Positions 34,080 to 48,093 are shown, numbered from the stretch's first letter. The stretch is DNA of 64,000 nt from Brachynemurus nebulosus (GCA_035578155.1 JAPWDM010000004.1:59876292-59940291); one strand, 5' to 3'. The notes: generated by a model from the letters alone, not told the origin. Translations and numbers: made by a program.

Positions 34080-34300
34080 CTAGTTTTTTATATTTATATT
34101 TTATAACGAATTGAGATGAAAATAAAAATTACTTATTACACTGACTAAGAGAGCATTTAAAAATTAAAAAATTACAATTTTTTCGAAAACTACTTAAGAT
34201 AGAAAGAAAATTATAAGAACGTTTTTGTCATATTTTCTTTTTTTTCAACGATGTAAAAATCAAACTGTCTATTCGTTTGAAAGTAATCGCAGCGACCTAG
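34080..34300 (-). repeat. Inverted partial copy of the modular 120-bp family (B/C segment)
   Basis: It is the reverse complement of about 34820-35060 (shared AGAAAGAAAATTATAAGAA and TTACTTATTACA-like tracts). With the copy at 34462 it forms a palindrome of about 1 kb. Confidence 0.65.
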
Positions 34301-34319
34301 AATACGAAACTGATATTCA

Positions 34320-34376
<57 letters not shown>

Positions 34377-34461
34377 TCCTCTCTTTATACGTATGCCGCT
34401 CTAAGTATTCTGCTATATTCAAAAGTAAAATCATGGGAATGAAAAATAACACCAGTTCATT

Positions 34462-34585
34462 TTTAGCGAATTTCGAAAACTCGAAATTCAGCTATTACAG
34501 TAGGTCTCATAAAGCAATCTGAGTCCGGAACTAAGGCGGAAGTATGTTTTGAGGTCCCTAGAATACGAAAATTATATTCACTAAA

Positions 34586-34661
<76 letters not shown>

Positions 34662-36540
34662 TCCCACGATAACTCTCGAACGAAACGTCTAACGCTTATG
34701 AAATTTTGTGTGCGGACTGGATTCTGAATTGGCTCGACTAAGTTCGTTAGCCAGACACGTCGGATGCCCAGAAGTAGGTTTTCTGGCCATTTTTTATCAT
34801 TCGATCCTGTCATAAGACAGTTCGATTTTCACATCGTTGAATAGGAAAAAAAATTATGAAGAAAATGTTCTTATAATTTTCTTTCTATGTTAACTAGTTT
34901 TCGAGAAAATCGTAATTTTCACTTTTGCCTTATTTTGCTCTCTTTGTCATTGTAATGAGTAATTTATATTTCTGTCTCAGTTGATTATAACATATACAAA
35001 AATTTCATTTTTTTTTACGTAAAACAAACGGTAGTTATTCAAAATCTATGTATTATAAATATCATATCTCTGTCTCATTTTTTTAAATTAAAATTAACCA
35101 GATATTTTAAGCATGTGTAATGAAGATTTTTTTAATTTTCTTATTGAATTTTAAACGAACAAGATAATGAAGGTAATGTCATGATATAATATTATTAAAT
35201 ATTATAGAAAGATAACATAATAATAATGTTTATACGCCAGAAAAAAAATTTTAAAGAACTAGATCGATTTTGAAAATTTTTTCACTGTCAAAGATCTAAG
35301 CTATTTTAGATATTTTAGACAGATATAGATTACGTAATGTAAGGTCCGCCAGGGTCCATGGGACCCAAAAGTGTTAAAATTAAACTAACCGACCGATTTT
35401 GAAAATTTTTTCACTGTTAGAGAGCTAAACTATTTTAGAAAGATATAGATTACCTCATGCAAGGTCCGCTAAGGTCCATTGGATCCAGAAGTGTCAAAAA
35501 TAAATTAAGCGACCGATTTTGAAAATTTTTTCACTGTCAAAGAGCTAAGCTATTTTAGATAGATATAGAATACGTAATGTAAGGTCCGCCGAGGTCCATG
35601 GGACCCAAAAATGTCAACAATAAACTAACCGACCGATTTTGAAAATTTTTTCACTGTTGGAGAGCTAAATTATTTTAGATAGATATAGATTACCTTATGT
35701 AAGGTCCGCTAGGGTCCATTGAATCTAAGAGTGTCAAAAATACAATAACCGACCGATTTTTAAAATTTATTCACTATTACAGAGGTAAACTATTTTAGAT
35801 GGATTTAGCTTATATGTTGTGTGAGGTCGGACAGAGTCCTGGGATCTTTTAAGCGCCAAAAATAAACCAACCGACCGATTTTGAAAATTTTTTCGCTGTT
35901 AGAGAGCTAACTATTTTAGATAGTTATAGACTACGTTATGTAAGGTTCGTCAAAGTCCATGGGACCCAAAAGTGTCAAAAATAAAATAACTGACCGATTT
36001 TGAAAATTTTTTCACTATTGCAGAGGTAAACTATTTTAGATAAGTACAGTATGTTATCTGAGATCCACAACTGTCCTGCGGATGCAAATGCGGCATAGAA
36101 AACTACACAACGGGTTTTAAAAATAGTTTTACTGTTAGAAAGATAAAATATCCTATATTATATAGGATAGAAATAAGCTACCGAACCGATTCTCAATATT
36201 TTCTCATTGCTAGAGAACTAACTTATTTTAGGTGGATAGCACTATGCTGTACAAAGTCCGTTCGGGGTCTTGGGTCCCATATATACCAAAAATAAATTAC
36301 CTAGCCGATTTTGAAAATTCTTTTACTCTTAGAAAGCTAAACTAATTTAGATGGGTATATGCGCCAAGCACCTTATGCGAAAAAGCGCCAAAAATTAACT
36401 ACTAAACTGATTTTGAAAATCTTTTCACTCTTAGAAAGCTGAATTATTTTAAATGGATACAGGTCTTAGATGAGATCCGCCAGTGCCCAATATTTCGAAA
36501 TTCGCTATGTTATGCAGATGCTGCGACAGGGGTATTTCTT
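34462..36540 (+). mobile_element. Modular 120-bp-array element, copy 1
   Basis: Order: segment A (TAGCGAATTTCGAAAAC to CACTAAAATTTA), (TA)n 34589-34658, segment B (CCACGATAACTCTCGAACGA to CCAGAAGTAGGTTTTCTGG), segment C (AT-rich), a tandem array of 120-bp units from 35262 (units at 35391, 35511, 35631, 35751, 35873 and 35992), and a degenerate tail ending GCTGCGACAGGGGTATTT. The same order recurs at 40500 and 56590. There is no coding capacity and no recognised class. Confidence 0.75.
35262..36060 (+). repeat. 120-bp tandem array, first
   Basis: Each unit contains GACCGATTTTGAAAATTTTT, CACTGTTAGAGAGCTAA, TATTTTAGATAGATATAG, GTAAGGTCCGCCAGGGTCCA and GACCCAAAAGTGTCAAAAAT. Period is 120 bp, with one longer interval (122). 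Decayed units continue to about 36535. Confidence 0.9.
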
Positions 36541-36869
36541 TTAGCGAATTTCCAAAACTGGAAATTCAGCTTTTACAGTAGGTATGATGACACAACCTAC
36601 GCCCGGGATCATAACAGAAATATGTTTTGAGGTCCCCAGAATACGAAAATCATATTCACTAAAATTTATATATATATATATATGTGTCGCCACGATAACT
36701 TTCGAACGAAACGTTTAATGCTTATGAAATTTCGTATGGAGACTCAATTTTGATTTGGCTCAGCTAAGTTCTTTAGCCAGACACATCGGATGCCCAGAAG
36801 TAGGTTTTTCGGGCGTTTTTTGTCAAAAAACTAAGTTTTCTGTCAGAATTAAACAACTTTTTAAATTTT
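36541..36869 (+). mobile_element. Modular family, copy 2 (A + short TA + truncated B)
   Basis: TAGCGAATTTCCAAAACTGG at 36542, a short (TA)n at 36667-36682, then segment B with a variant end (GTCAAAAAACTAAGTTTTCT). The variant end is shared with copy 3 only. Confidence 0.7.
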
Positions 36870-39847
36870 TTTTTTATAAAATCGGAAAGATGAGCAAAAT
36901 CTAGGTATGATAAGTGTTTAAATTATTATTTTACGTAAAAATTTCCAAAAGGATATTTGTTGTCTTTTTTTATTATATGGACAAACTATCTCCATTTCAA
37001 TTTTTAAAATGGTACATTTTCAAAAAGGAAGCTTTTTCAGTGATATGTAATGAAAAAATTTTTTTAAGCAAGGCAATCGACGATATATATTTGTTTCACT
37101 CCCTCACCCAGGATCCATACGTGTTTCTATCTCATGTTATTTTTTTAAAAAAGCTCAAAATTTTGTGTTCTTATGTGATGACAATTTGAAATTGATATGT
37201 GGCCATTTCCACAATATATAAAGCGTAAAGTGTAAGGAATATTTTATGTAATATTCCTTATGTAATTTAATTCATTTTTTGTAGATATTTTTAAATTTCA
37301 CTAAAATTTGCTGAAAATATAACTTCCGTTTAAATTTCTTTTTTATTTTATTATTAAGTTGAAAAAATATTGACAGATTTTTTATTTAATTGTGTAAAGG
37401 ACCCATTATGTATTTTGACACATGAGTTTAGATAACTATGATTTTAAATAAGTATTCTAAGAAAATTTTATAACATTAAATTTTTCAATAAAAATTTATA
37501 AGTATTAATTACATTACATTTAGATTGCATTCAAATATTAAATAGATAATTATGTTGATAAATTTAATATGTAAATAAATCATTAATTTATAACAATTAA
37601 ATTTAAAATATGAATGTGGTAGAAATTTGAAAATTTGAATTGTTTTTTGTTTGTTGATACTGTTTATTCGAATTTGACAGAGGGGTTTAGGTTATTTGAA
37701 TTTTGTTTATGGTGAATGACATAATAATTAAATGAAATAAATTTTTATTCAAATAAGAAAATATGAGATTGAAAATAGTAGCAGCAAAGCATATTGTAAT
37801 TGAAAAAAATGGTAAAATTTTGCCAATAACATGCTTCTGTAAAGCTGTTGCTGTACTTTACTAGGTAAGGAAATAACTTAAAGAAACTGTATTAAGTAAT
37901 ATCTTTTCAATATTTTTTTTTTTAACAGAATTGATATTTTCAGATATAACATAAGTATGCTTTTCTGTACCGAAACTGCAGATAGGCAGATAGTACGAAT
38001 CTGCTAAAAATTGATTCAATGATGTTTGCAAAGTTCTTTGCATGTAACTCAGATTTCTGTTCTGCCGGATTCCAGAATGTTAAAATATCAATGTAAGTAT
38101 TACTTGTTATACTGTTTTTGTGTGTAAGCGTCAGGTATACCTAATTAGTCAAACAATAATATTGGAAAGTGTTATGTTTTATTCCCGATGTTACTGTCAA
38201 ATTAAGACTATATTGTTTTTGTTCACAGATCTACAAGAAAATCGTACGTGGATGGTTGGATCTTCAAGCAAAGGTTGGATATTCAATGAAAATAACAACC
38301 AAAAGTATTGATACAGTGACAAGTGTGGTGGAAGATTTTTTGACAGAATCAAAAAAAGAAAAATTACTACATGTCAGTACTTTAATACATGAAAATGATT
38401 TTATTTGCAAAAAAATTAATATGTTCTCATTATATTACCTATTGTATAGTAAGAAAAAGCAATGATTGTGATGAATTTTTGAAACAAATGCCGTAGAATG
38501 GGATAAATTGGGACAGGCGGGTGAATAGGGACGAAACGAAAAATGTTATTCATGAACTTAATTTATAAATACTAAACGTAAATGCGAACATATATCTTAC
38601 TTAAATTATAGTATAATTATTATTTTTTCGGGTAACAATAGTGACTAAGCTTGAAGTTGAATAAAAAATATTAAAAATTGGGTTTCGATTGACGTCTTCA
38701 AACAGTGCTATTTTTTGTTCCTTAAACTTTATCTAAAAATTATATTTTTCGGTGCTCTAATGAATAAATTGTTGTTTAATCGTTAATTATTTTAGAACAT
38801 ATCTGAAAAAAAGACTGCAGGCTTTTAGTTGTTTTTATTTTTTAAGAGGAAATAAAGAGGACTTGAGATTTGGGCTAAGTTGGAAGTTAATAGGGACGGA
38901 AAAGGTGTGAATGGGGACAGTATATAGGTTAATAGGGACGTTCAAGTATAAAGGGATGAATGTGGGGTGATTAGGGACGTATGAAGTATGTATTGAGACA
39001 TAGAAGAGAGCACTTTCAAGGTTATCAAGTCATTCGAAATTTTTATAAATACATTCAGCATAACATTTCTATACTTTATAAATTTTATTTTAGATTCTAC
39101 GTTTATTTTTATAGAAAATCATCAAGTACCTATTATTTCTTTTTTTACTGTATAAATACAAAAAGTTCAAAATTATTTTACATTAGAATTTCAATTTTGG
39201 TCGACCCTACGGGTTGTCCCCATTTTCTCTTTTCTCGTTTCTTTTGACCCCAATTTTTCATAGAGAAGAAATTATACGATTTTTGTTAATTTTTCAAAAA
39301 CCACCGATATTTTTAAATTTTTTTGGATACCGTGATAAAGTGACCATCTTCGCGTAAATTTTTAATATATTAAAGATTAGGTACTCATAAAATAAATACA
39401 AAAAAATACCGTGTGAATTCTGAATGCGTCCGTATTCATCCTTGTCTACGGTAGCACATTTTTTTAATGACATAAATATTAGAAACGCAGGAAAAGAGAC
39501 CAGGAATCAACATAGAAGTGGATTATGGTACGATATATTTTCTGAAAAAAGTGCTTAGGACCAAAGTTATAGAGTTCAAAGTGATGCACTTCATGATGAC
39601 TTTGAAGTCGACCTTGGGGTCAATTTCCAAAGTCATTTGAAAATCATTTAATATTTTTCAAAAGTGTGTTATTTGTCAGAATGTTTTGCCGATCTAGTTT
39701 TTTCAATATTTCTTTGCTCGTTTTCAGAATTTATATTTTAATTTCTACGGACAAATAACTCATTTTTTTCTTCGATTTGAGTAACTTTTATTTGCTGATG
39801 TTGATCATTAATTGATCGAAACATGTCAAATATTTTTCAATGATTTT
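36870..39847. other. Stretch without a firm gene; exon-like piece and GGGACG repeats
   Basis: A possible splice acceptor (TTTGTTCACAG, ending about 38228) precedes a plus-strand frame, IYKKIVRGWLDLQAKVGYSM, open to 38465. A matching upstream coding exon was not found in a compatible phase. From about 38505 to 38990 the phrase AATAGGGAC(G) and variants recurs at least six times with irregular spacing. The rest is AT-rich without recognised features. Confidence 0.35.
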
Positions 39848-40499
<652 letters not shown>

Positions 40500-40628
40500 T
40501 TTAGCGAATTTCCAAAAGTGAAACTGGAAATACGCTATTACAGTAGGTGTCATGACGGGACCTAAGGCCGGGATCATAACAGAAATGTGTTTTGAGGTCC
40601 CTAGAATACGAAAATGATATTCACTAAA

Positions 40629-40667
<39 letters not shown>

Positions 40668-42742
40668 GCCACGATAACTCTCGAACGAAACGTCTAATGC
40701 TTATGAAATTTTGTGTGCGGACTGGATTCTGAATTCGCTCGGCTAAGTTCGTTAGCCAGACACGTCGGATGCCCAGAAGTAGGTTTTCTGGCCATTTTTT
40801 ATCATTCGATCCTATCATAAGACAGTTCGATTTTTACATCGTTGAAAAGGAAAAAAAAAATTATGAAGAAAATATTCTTATAATTTTCTTTCTATTTTAA
40901 GTATTTTTCGAGAAAATGTAAATTTTCACCATTATATTATTAGTTTTCTTTCTTTGTTAGTCTAATAAGTAATTTATATTTATATCTCAGTTCTTTATGA
41001 AGTATAAAAATATTTCACTTTTTTATTAAAGAATTTTGTGAGAACAAGTGAAGTCTATTTACATACATGTGTTATAACACACATACATGTATAGAGTTTT
41101 GTTTCTCATTTATTGCATTATAATTAGCATGGTTCTATCTCATGTTGAAAAATGTAAATTAAACAGATTTTCTAAGCTAATGTAATGAAGAATTTTTTTT
41201 TTTTTTATTGAATTTTTAAGTAAACAAGAAATTGAAGATTATGTTATGATATAATATTATTAAATATGATACAAAACAAAATATGTACAATGTACATATG
41301 TATGCACGGAAAAATATTTTGAATCGATTTTGAAAATTTTTTCACTAATAATTAATAATGTTAAAAAATTAAACCATTTCAAATGGATTTAAGGTATTTT
41401 ATGTGAGGTCAAGATTTTCGGGACCTAAAAAAGCCAGAAATTAATTAACCAATCGATTTTAAAAATTTTTTCACAGTTAGTAAGTTAAAGTATTTGAATT
41501 AATTAATTAAATGATGTCCGCAAGAAGCTTACGGACTGCCATAAGTTATATGAGATCCTTAGAATCCTTTTCTTACTGTTAGAGTACTAGACTTGTATGA
41601 GTTTCGCCAGGATTTACTGATCCCATAATTGTAAAAAATAAACTAAACGACCAATTTTAAAAATTTCTTCACTGTTACAGAGCTAAACTATTTTAGATAG
41701 ATTTAGAATACATTATGTAAGGGCCGCCAGGGTCCACAGGACCCAAAAGTGTCAAAAATAAACTAGCTGACCGATTTTGAAAATTTTTTCACTGTTACAG
41801 TGCTAAACTATTTTAGATAAATATCGATTACGTTATGTAAGGTCCGCCTGGGTCCATAGGACCCAAAAGTGTCAAAAATAAACTGCCTGATCAATTTTGA
41901 AAATTTTTTCACTGTTACAGAGCTAAACTGTTTTAGATAAATATAGATTCCGTTATGTAAGGTCTGCCAGGGTCCATAGGATCCAGAAGTGTAAAAAATA
42001 AACTAACTGACCGATTTTGAAATTTTTTTCACTGTTACAGAGCTAAACTATTTTAGATAAATATAAATTACGTTATGTAAGGTCCACCAAGGTCCATAGA
42101 ACCCAAAAGTGTCAAAAATAAACTAACTGGCCGATTTTGAAAATTTTTTCACTGTTACAGAGCTAAACTATTTTAGATAAATATAGATTACGTTATGTAA
42201 GGTCTGCCAGGGTCCATGGGAACCAATAGTGTCAAAAATAAACTAACTGACCGATATTGAAAATTTTTTCACTGTTGGGGAACTAAGCTATTTTAGATAG
42301 ACATACATTACGTTATTTAGGGTCTGCCAAGGTCCATGGGACCCAAAAGTGGTAAAAATAAACTAACCGACCGATTTTGAAAATTTTTTCACTGTTACAC
42401 AGCTAAACTATTTTAGATAAATATAGATTACGTTATGTAAAGTCTGTCAGGGTCCATCGGATCCAAAAGTGTCAAAAATAAACTAACCGACCGATTTTGA
42501 AAATTTTTTCACTGTTGGGGAGCTAAGCTATTTTAGATACATATAGATTACATTATGTAAGGTCTGACAGTGTTAGTAGGACCAAAAAATGTCAAAAATA
42601 AAATAACTGACCGATTTTGAAACTTCTTTACTATTACCGAATTACCGAGGTAAACTATTTTAGATAGGTACAGGTTGTGTTATCTGAGATCCACAACTGT
42701 CCTGCGGATGCAAATGCGGCGTAGAATGCTACACAACGGGTT

Positions 42743-42800
<58 letters not shown>

Positions 42801-43143
42801 CATAAAGTCCGCCTAGAATATACGGTCGAGCTGATTTTTTAATGAGGTCCACCGGGATCTTGCAGATCCGAAAACGCCAGTAATAAGCTATCGAACCGAT
42901 GCTAAAAAATTTCTCACTGCTAGAGAACTAAATTATTTTAGATGGATACAACTATGCTGCACAAAATTCGTTCGGGTTCTTGGGTCCCTAAAAATACCAA
43001 AACTAATTAACCAGCCGATTTTAAAAATTCTTTTACTCTTAGAAAGCTAAACTATTTTAAATAGGTACAGGTCTTAGATGAGATCCGCCAGTGCCCAAGA
43101 TTTGGAAATTCGCTATGTTATGCAGATGCTGCGACAGGGGTAT
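40500..43143 (+). mobile_element. Modular family, copy 4 with the best-preserved array
   Basis: Segment A from 40500, (TA)n 40631-40664, segment B and C, array from about 41334 to 42620, then a degenerate tail with (TA)n 42747-42798, ending GCTGCGACAGGGGTATTTTA. The tail also shares GATCCACAACTGTCCTGCGG with copies 1 and 5. Confidence 0.8.
41641..42620 (+). repeat. 120-bp tandem array, second (exact 120-bp register)
   Basis: Eight consecutive units keep an exact 120-bp period from 41641 to 42601, with about 90 percent similarity by eye and no indels. This stricter register contrasts with the decayed edges and suggests recent amplification or homogenisation of the centre. Confidence 0.95.
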
Positions 43144-43510
43144 TTTAATTAACAACTCAATTAGCAAAAAAAAGTCAAGTATTAAAAAGTTAGGCGATAA
43201 TAATATATATTTTTAAATTACTGAAATATTATTTTGGTCAATGTCATTTTTCGTTACCTATAGCTGTTGATCATAAAGGAACTTTTTAAAATTTTAGATT
43301 AAAATTAACAAGAAAATAAAAGAAATTACTTTCTTGACTATGAAATGGTTAAACGATGTAATTTGTTATAAACTTGGTTGTAAATTGTCTAAGTACAGCT
43401 GCATAATACATCATTTTGTATAAGTAGGTAGGTGCTTTAGATTCGCCAAAAAATAGAGATACCTTTGGGTTTTGTCTGTTTTTTGTTTGGTAATTTTTTA
43501 TTAAAAGAAA
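43144..43510. other. No gene recognised
   Basis: AT-rich sequence between the modular element and the TTAA-flanked element. Confidence 0.5.
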
Positions 43511-43514
43511 TTAA

Positions 43515-44430
43515 GGTGACTGACCACTGAAAAAATACTTTTTTTGAAATACACAATATAAAAATGGCATAACTATTTTTTTCTAGTGTGTAGTAGGCTA
43601 ACAAAAATACGAAAATATGAAATGGCCAAAAAGTTGTCACATACAGGCTACACAGAATAAAAACTGTTTTTTTTTTTCACGTTTCTCAGACCATATTTCA
43701 AAGTGATATATCTAAGAAACTATCCAACATATTGCACTGCTCATGGTCTAATTTTGAAGATAATGATCTAATCTAAATATCTAGGTAGATTTAACATGGT
43801 AGCAAAAGTGGTTTTTAAAAAATCATAGAGTAAACTTAAGACTTTTTTTCAAAAAAACATGCATATATATAAAATTATGTTTCTACGCAACATATTTACC
43901 TAAAAATCTAATTCTGCCTAAATATTTAGTAATAGATCTACTGAATATGTGGTGAAAATATGAACTCTCTATCTCAATTGGTTCTCAAGATATATCGATT
44001 TTTGTCTGAAAATTTGTCGAAATTCAAACCTTCGGAAAACTGCGTTTGAAAGTAAAGGTATGTTCAACACTAATATTTCAAGTATATTTCTTCTTCTTCT
44101 TTAGCATAGAGTAATGAAAATAAAACAGCACAATTATTGAATATGTGTATGAAACAAGATCTAAATATGTGGTTTACATATTTATAATGAAAATATATCA
44201 AAGAAATAAAGATTATGATATTTTTAGCAAAAAATAAGGTATCTAGTAAAAATGTGAAATTTTGGACATTGACGTGTATGCCAAAAATGTTATTTTTTTC
44301 ATACTTAGGGTTAAGATATAGATCTTAGGGTACTATATTCTTGTTCAGTAGGTTCCAAATGACAAAATCAGACAAATAAACTTTTTTTGAAAATTTCATG
44401 ATTTTTCACTATTTTCAGTGGTGAATCCCC
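43515..44430. mobile_element. 916-bp TTAA-flanked non-autonomous element
   Basis: TTAA lies at 43511-43514 and 44431-44434. The ends are imperfect inverted repeats: GGTGACTGACCACTGAAAA and the inverse of TTTTCAGTGGTGAATCCCC. No ORF of note inside. TTAA targets are used by piggyBac and Kolobok elements; its ends do not match the piggyBac 3' end at 48089, so a different family is likely. Confidence 0.75.
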
Positions 44431-44619
44431 TTAAAGACCTTTGTAATAACATTACGGTTCATTGTTAACTTTTTGAAAATTTTAATTATTAAAGAAGTTC
44501 TTGGAAATTTTGAAAATTACCAACTAGTTATTTGTTCATTTATCGTAATATAACTGATCTGTTTTTGGATTGTTCATTCTAACTGTGAGTTATTGTTAGT
44601 ACTAAATTTTGTTACTTAA

Positions 44620-45508
44620 GTGATAATGAATTTTGAAAGCATTTCATCTTTTAAGAGTTCTTTGGAAACTATTGGCTTAAAAGCCGTAATCGAGAATTAT
44701 AATCTGGTTCCTAGGACTAGAATTTGTTCTAAATGTGGCAATAATATACGTATTAGTTTAAGAGGAAAAGGCATATTAAATTACCGATGTGGTAAAAAAA
44801 ATTGTTGGGCAAGGTCAAGCATACAATTCTATTTTTTCAACTGTGAACATTCGTCCTGAATTGTTTTTATGCGTCTTGATTGGGTGGATACTAAAGTATC
44901 CCTTATCAGTTATTGTGAAGGAAACTGACGTCAGTCGTTCGTCTGTGCAAAAATTGTTAAAGGAATTTCGTCAGTTATTAACGATCTGGTTGTTGGAATC
45001 CACGGATTCTATAGGAGGTGTCGGCGAAACCGTAGAGATCGACGAAAGCGCTTTTGGTAAGCGAAAATATAACCGAGGTCGTCTTACGGTTGTTCGTTGG
45101 GTTGTGGGGGGCATTGACAGGCGCAGTAAAGCTTGCATTTTAAAAGTGGTAGAAAGAAGAGATGCCGACACCTTAAGTCGCATTATTACTGAAAATGTGA
45201 AACCTGGGACTACAATAGTAACAGACATGTGGAGAGGATATAATACACTTGAGAGATTAGGATACCAACATTTAAAAATTAACCATTCAGAAAATTTTGT
45301 ACACCCGAATGATCCACAAATTCATACTCAACACATAGAAAGTCATTGGGCTAAGATAAAAAGGGACATGAGACGACGAATCGGCCGAATGTCCATAAAT
45401 TCATTTGAAGACTATTTGGTGGAGTATGTATGGCGAAATATTCACATATCAACAGAAGATTTATTCAACAACTTTATAGAGGCAATCAATTATTTTTACC
45501 CTCAATAG
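44620..45508 (+). pseudogene. Merlin-type (IS1595/ISXO2-like) transposase, one frameshift
   Basis: The first frame starts at 44620 (MIMNFESISS) and carries a zinc ribbon, CSKCG...YRCGKKNC (two CxxC-type pairs). Near 44815 the coding sequence moves to the frame that is open from 44789 to 45508. That frame holds an HTH-like part and the DDE fold: VEIDESAFGKRKYNRG (D85), VTDMWRGY (D146) and HIESHWAKIK (E184), numbered in the second frame. The ESxFGKRKYNRG motif is diagnostic of Merlin and bacterial IS1595 transposases. All three catalytic residues are present, so decay is slight: a single frameshift. Terminal repeats and target duplication were not found. Confidence 0.85.
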
Positions 45509-46627
45509 ACGTTTTCCGTATGTGACAAATATTTTTACCACGACAGAGCATCTTCAAGTGGACCATGAGTACGAAAATCGATTAAACAAATTATTTTTAT
45601 AAAAACATATAATCAGGATAAAATCAATGCGTTTCTATCAGAACCAGAAACAACATGTAAAAAGGCGTTTAGCATTGATTATATAGCATTTGCTAGTTGT
45701 ATATTGTGTTCGTTTCTGCGTTTCTGTGATTGTTAATCAAAACTAATTTTATAGACAATTGAATTATTTTACTTTTTTTGATTTCTTAATAATCAAACCC
45801 GTTTTCTACAGAAAAAACGGACAAAACTATTAGATAAGATTAAAAATTATGATACACAATGTCTCTATATGCCTATATGCCCTATTTACCTTATACTTTT
45901 TCCGTCCTTTCTTTTTTTCGATCCTGTGTTATCTTTTATAATAATAATACCGTTATATTAATAATAATAATGGCATTGGCTAATATAATACTACAGTGAT
46001 TTAACATTACTTATTAGTTATTATTAAATAAATTTTTAGTTTCTCTAAACAAAAAAATAATAATACTGATTATAATAGCTTCTGTTTTGAGGTTTCTTTC
46101 ACTAATTGAATTGTTAAAGAAAAAAAAGTCAACTTAATTTATAAATAATATGAGTTTTATGTTTGAATGGAGCAACGTCCTTTGATGATGCCGCACGTAC
46201 GTATATATCTGGTATATATCTATATATCAGCTTAATAAAAAGTAAATTCTTGGAAATTTGCACAACAGAAAAATCTTCATAATTTTTTTTTTTGTCTACC
46301 GGAAATGAAAAAATTTTCTACAAACACACTTACATAAATACATATACATATAAAGATGGACTCACGACAAAATCATGACCCAAAAAATTATTTTATAAAA
46401 AAAAAAAATTAAAAAACATGAATACTATGTTTATCCAAAACACTCTTGTGACATAACTTTTTCCTTATGGAAATCCACTGTTATCCATTAACATGTAAAT
46501 CCTATGTATACATCCAGACGGGACACCCGGTATAGATACACACTCGTATATTCGGTGTAAAGAGAGTATAAGCATTATAGTATAATATGGGGGTACGACT
46601 CCATTTTACTAAACCAGAGTTATAATT
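45509..46627. other. No gene recognised
   Basis: AT-rich sequence; no piggyBac 5' terminus could be identified here. Confidence 0.5.
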
Positions 46628-47830
46628 ATGGAGATCAGGAGATCTCCATCTTACTGGTCCCCTCAAATGGGTATACCTGTGGTGCAAAATACTAAGTCTT
46701 TAAACAATTTTGAGACCTTACGTCGTTATATCCATTTTAACGACAATGCTACGTATATTCCTGCTGGCGAACCTAACTACGACAAACTTTTCAAACCAAG
46801 ATCAATTATTAATCACTTAGAACAAAAATTTTTGTCCATTCCAATGGAAGAATCATTGTGTGTAGACGAACAGCTATGTGGAACGAAGGCCAGGCATCAT
46901 ATGAAAACATTTAATCCTAATAAACCACGTCGTTATAGTTACAAACACTTAGTTTAAGCTGGTGTGTCAGGATTCGCCTACAAATTTGAAATATATTCTG
47001 GTCAAGAAAATTACGAGTCAAAACGTCACTCTGATGAGCCCGACTTAGGAGCAAGTTCTAATGTCGTAGTACGACTACAAGAGAAGTTCCTAAGCACATG
47101 AGCCACAAACTGTATTTTGACAATTATTATACTTCGGTTCCTTTACTAGAATTTTTAAAAAATAAAGGTATATACTCTTTAGGTACTGTTCGAAGAAATC
47201 GCATACCAAATTGCAAACTATCACCACCGGACAATATAACGAAAAATTACCCAAGAGGAACATCATTTGAATATGTAGCTGACGTAAATAATGTACTTAT
47301 GTCGTCATTGTTATAGAAGGATAATAAAATAGTGACGCTTTTGTCAACTTTCGTGGGAGAACATCCAACCCATGAAGTCAAAAGATACAACAGAAAACTT
47401 AAAAAATACGAAAAAGTTACCTGTCCTCAAGTGATAAAGGTATATAATCAACATATGGGAGGAGTTGATCTTCACGATAGTCTTATTGGCCATTATCACA
47501 TACAAATGAAAACAAGAGAATGGTACTTCCGCTTATTTTATCTTTTACTGGATCTCACAATCGTAAATTCTTGGCTTCTCTGTGGACGAATGTCTGAAGA
47601 AAAAACAATGTCTTTAGGAGTTTCGAGAAGAATTGGCCTATACATTATGCCGGTACGGTGAAATAAAAACACCTACTTGTGGTCGACCCAGTTTGTCAGC
47701 TATTGAAAATGAAGGCTCTCCTAGAAAGAAAGCGAAATTTCATCTCCCTCCAGTTGACGTACGGCTAGATAAAACTGACCATTGACTAGATCATTCTTCT
47801 AAAAAATCTAGGTGTGTTTTCAAAAACTGC
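46628..47830 (+). pseudogene. piggyBac-type transposase, broken
   Basis: A chain of segments covers the DDD transposase core. They are YWSPQMGIPVV and the SLCVDEQL (first Asp) part at 46628-46957; AGVSGFAYKFEIYSGQENY after an in-frame TAA at 46955; a frameshift near 47085; LYFDNYYTSVPLLEFL (second Asp) from 47098; a TAG near 47316 before DNKIVTLLSTF; then YNQHMGGVDLHD (third Asp) and a following helical region to 47661. A Lys/Pro-rich and Cys-containing tail in another frame reaches about 47830. All three acidic residues are visible but at least two nonsense changes and two frameshifts inactivate it. The N-terminal domain upstream of 46628 is missing. Confidence 0.85.
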
Positions 47831-48039
47831 TGCTTACAAAAGCTGCTTACAAAACATGTAACAACTTAATAAAATGTTGATATTAGTATATGTAAAGTTT
47901 TAATTATTCCCTACTAGTTCTTCTGATATCTATACGCCTGTAGTTGCCTTTGGCACATAAATTATTTCGACTATTATTTCTAAAAGTTTGGTGCAAAGAA
48001 TTTTTTAAATAGTTTTTTGGTGGTCTAAGGCATGTTAAC

Positions 48040-48093
48040 AATCACCTAAAATAATTTTCCGAAAAACAAAAAAATTGCGCAGTAAAGGGTTAT
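48040..48093. repeat. Candidate piggyBac 3' terminus
   Basis: AAATTGCGCAGTAAAGGG ends at 48089 and is followed by TTAT, one base from the TTAA target. Read inward it starts CCCTTTACTGCGC, typical of piggyBac tips. The distance from the transposase remnant (about 260 bp) fits a 3' end. Confidence 0.55.

Noticed and set aside
35262..36060. Tandem arrays considered as CRISPR
   Set aside because: Units are contiguous, 120 bp and diverged throughout, with no unique spacers; the genome is eukaryotic.
38169..38465. Possible spliced gene with an exon after a TTCACAG acceptor
   Set aside because: No upstream exon joins in a compatible frame and no family is recognised; kept only as a note in the surrounding stretch.
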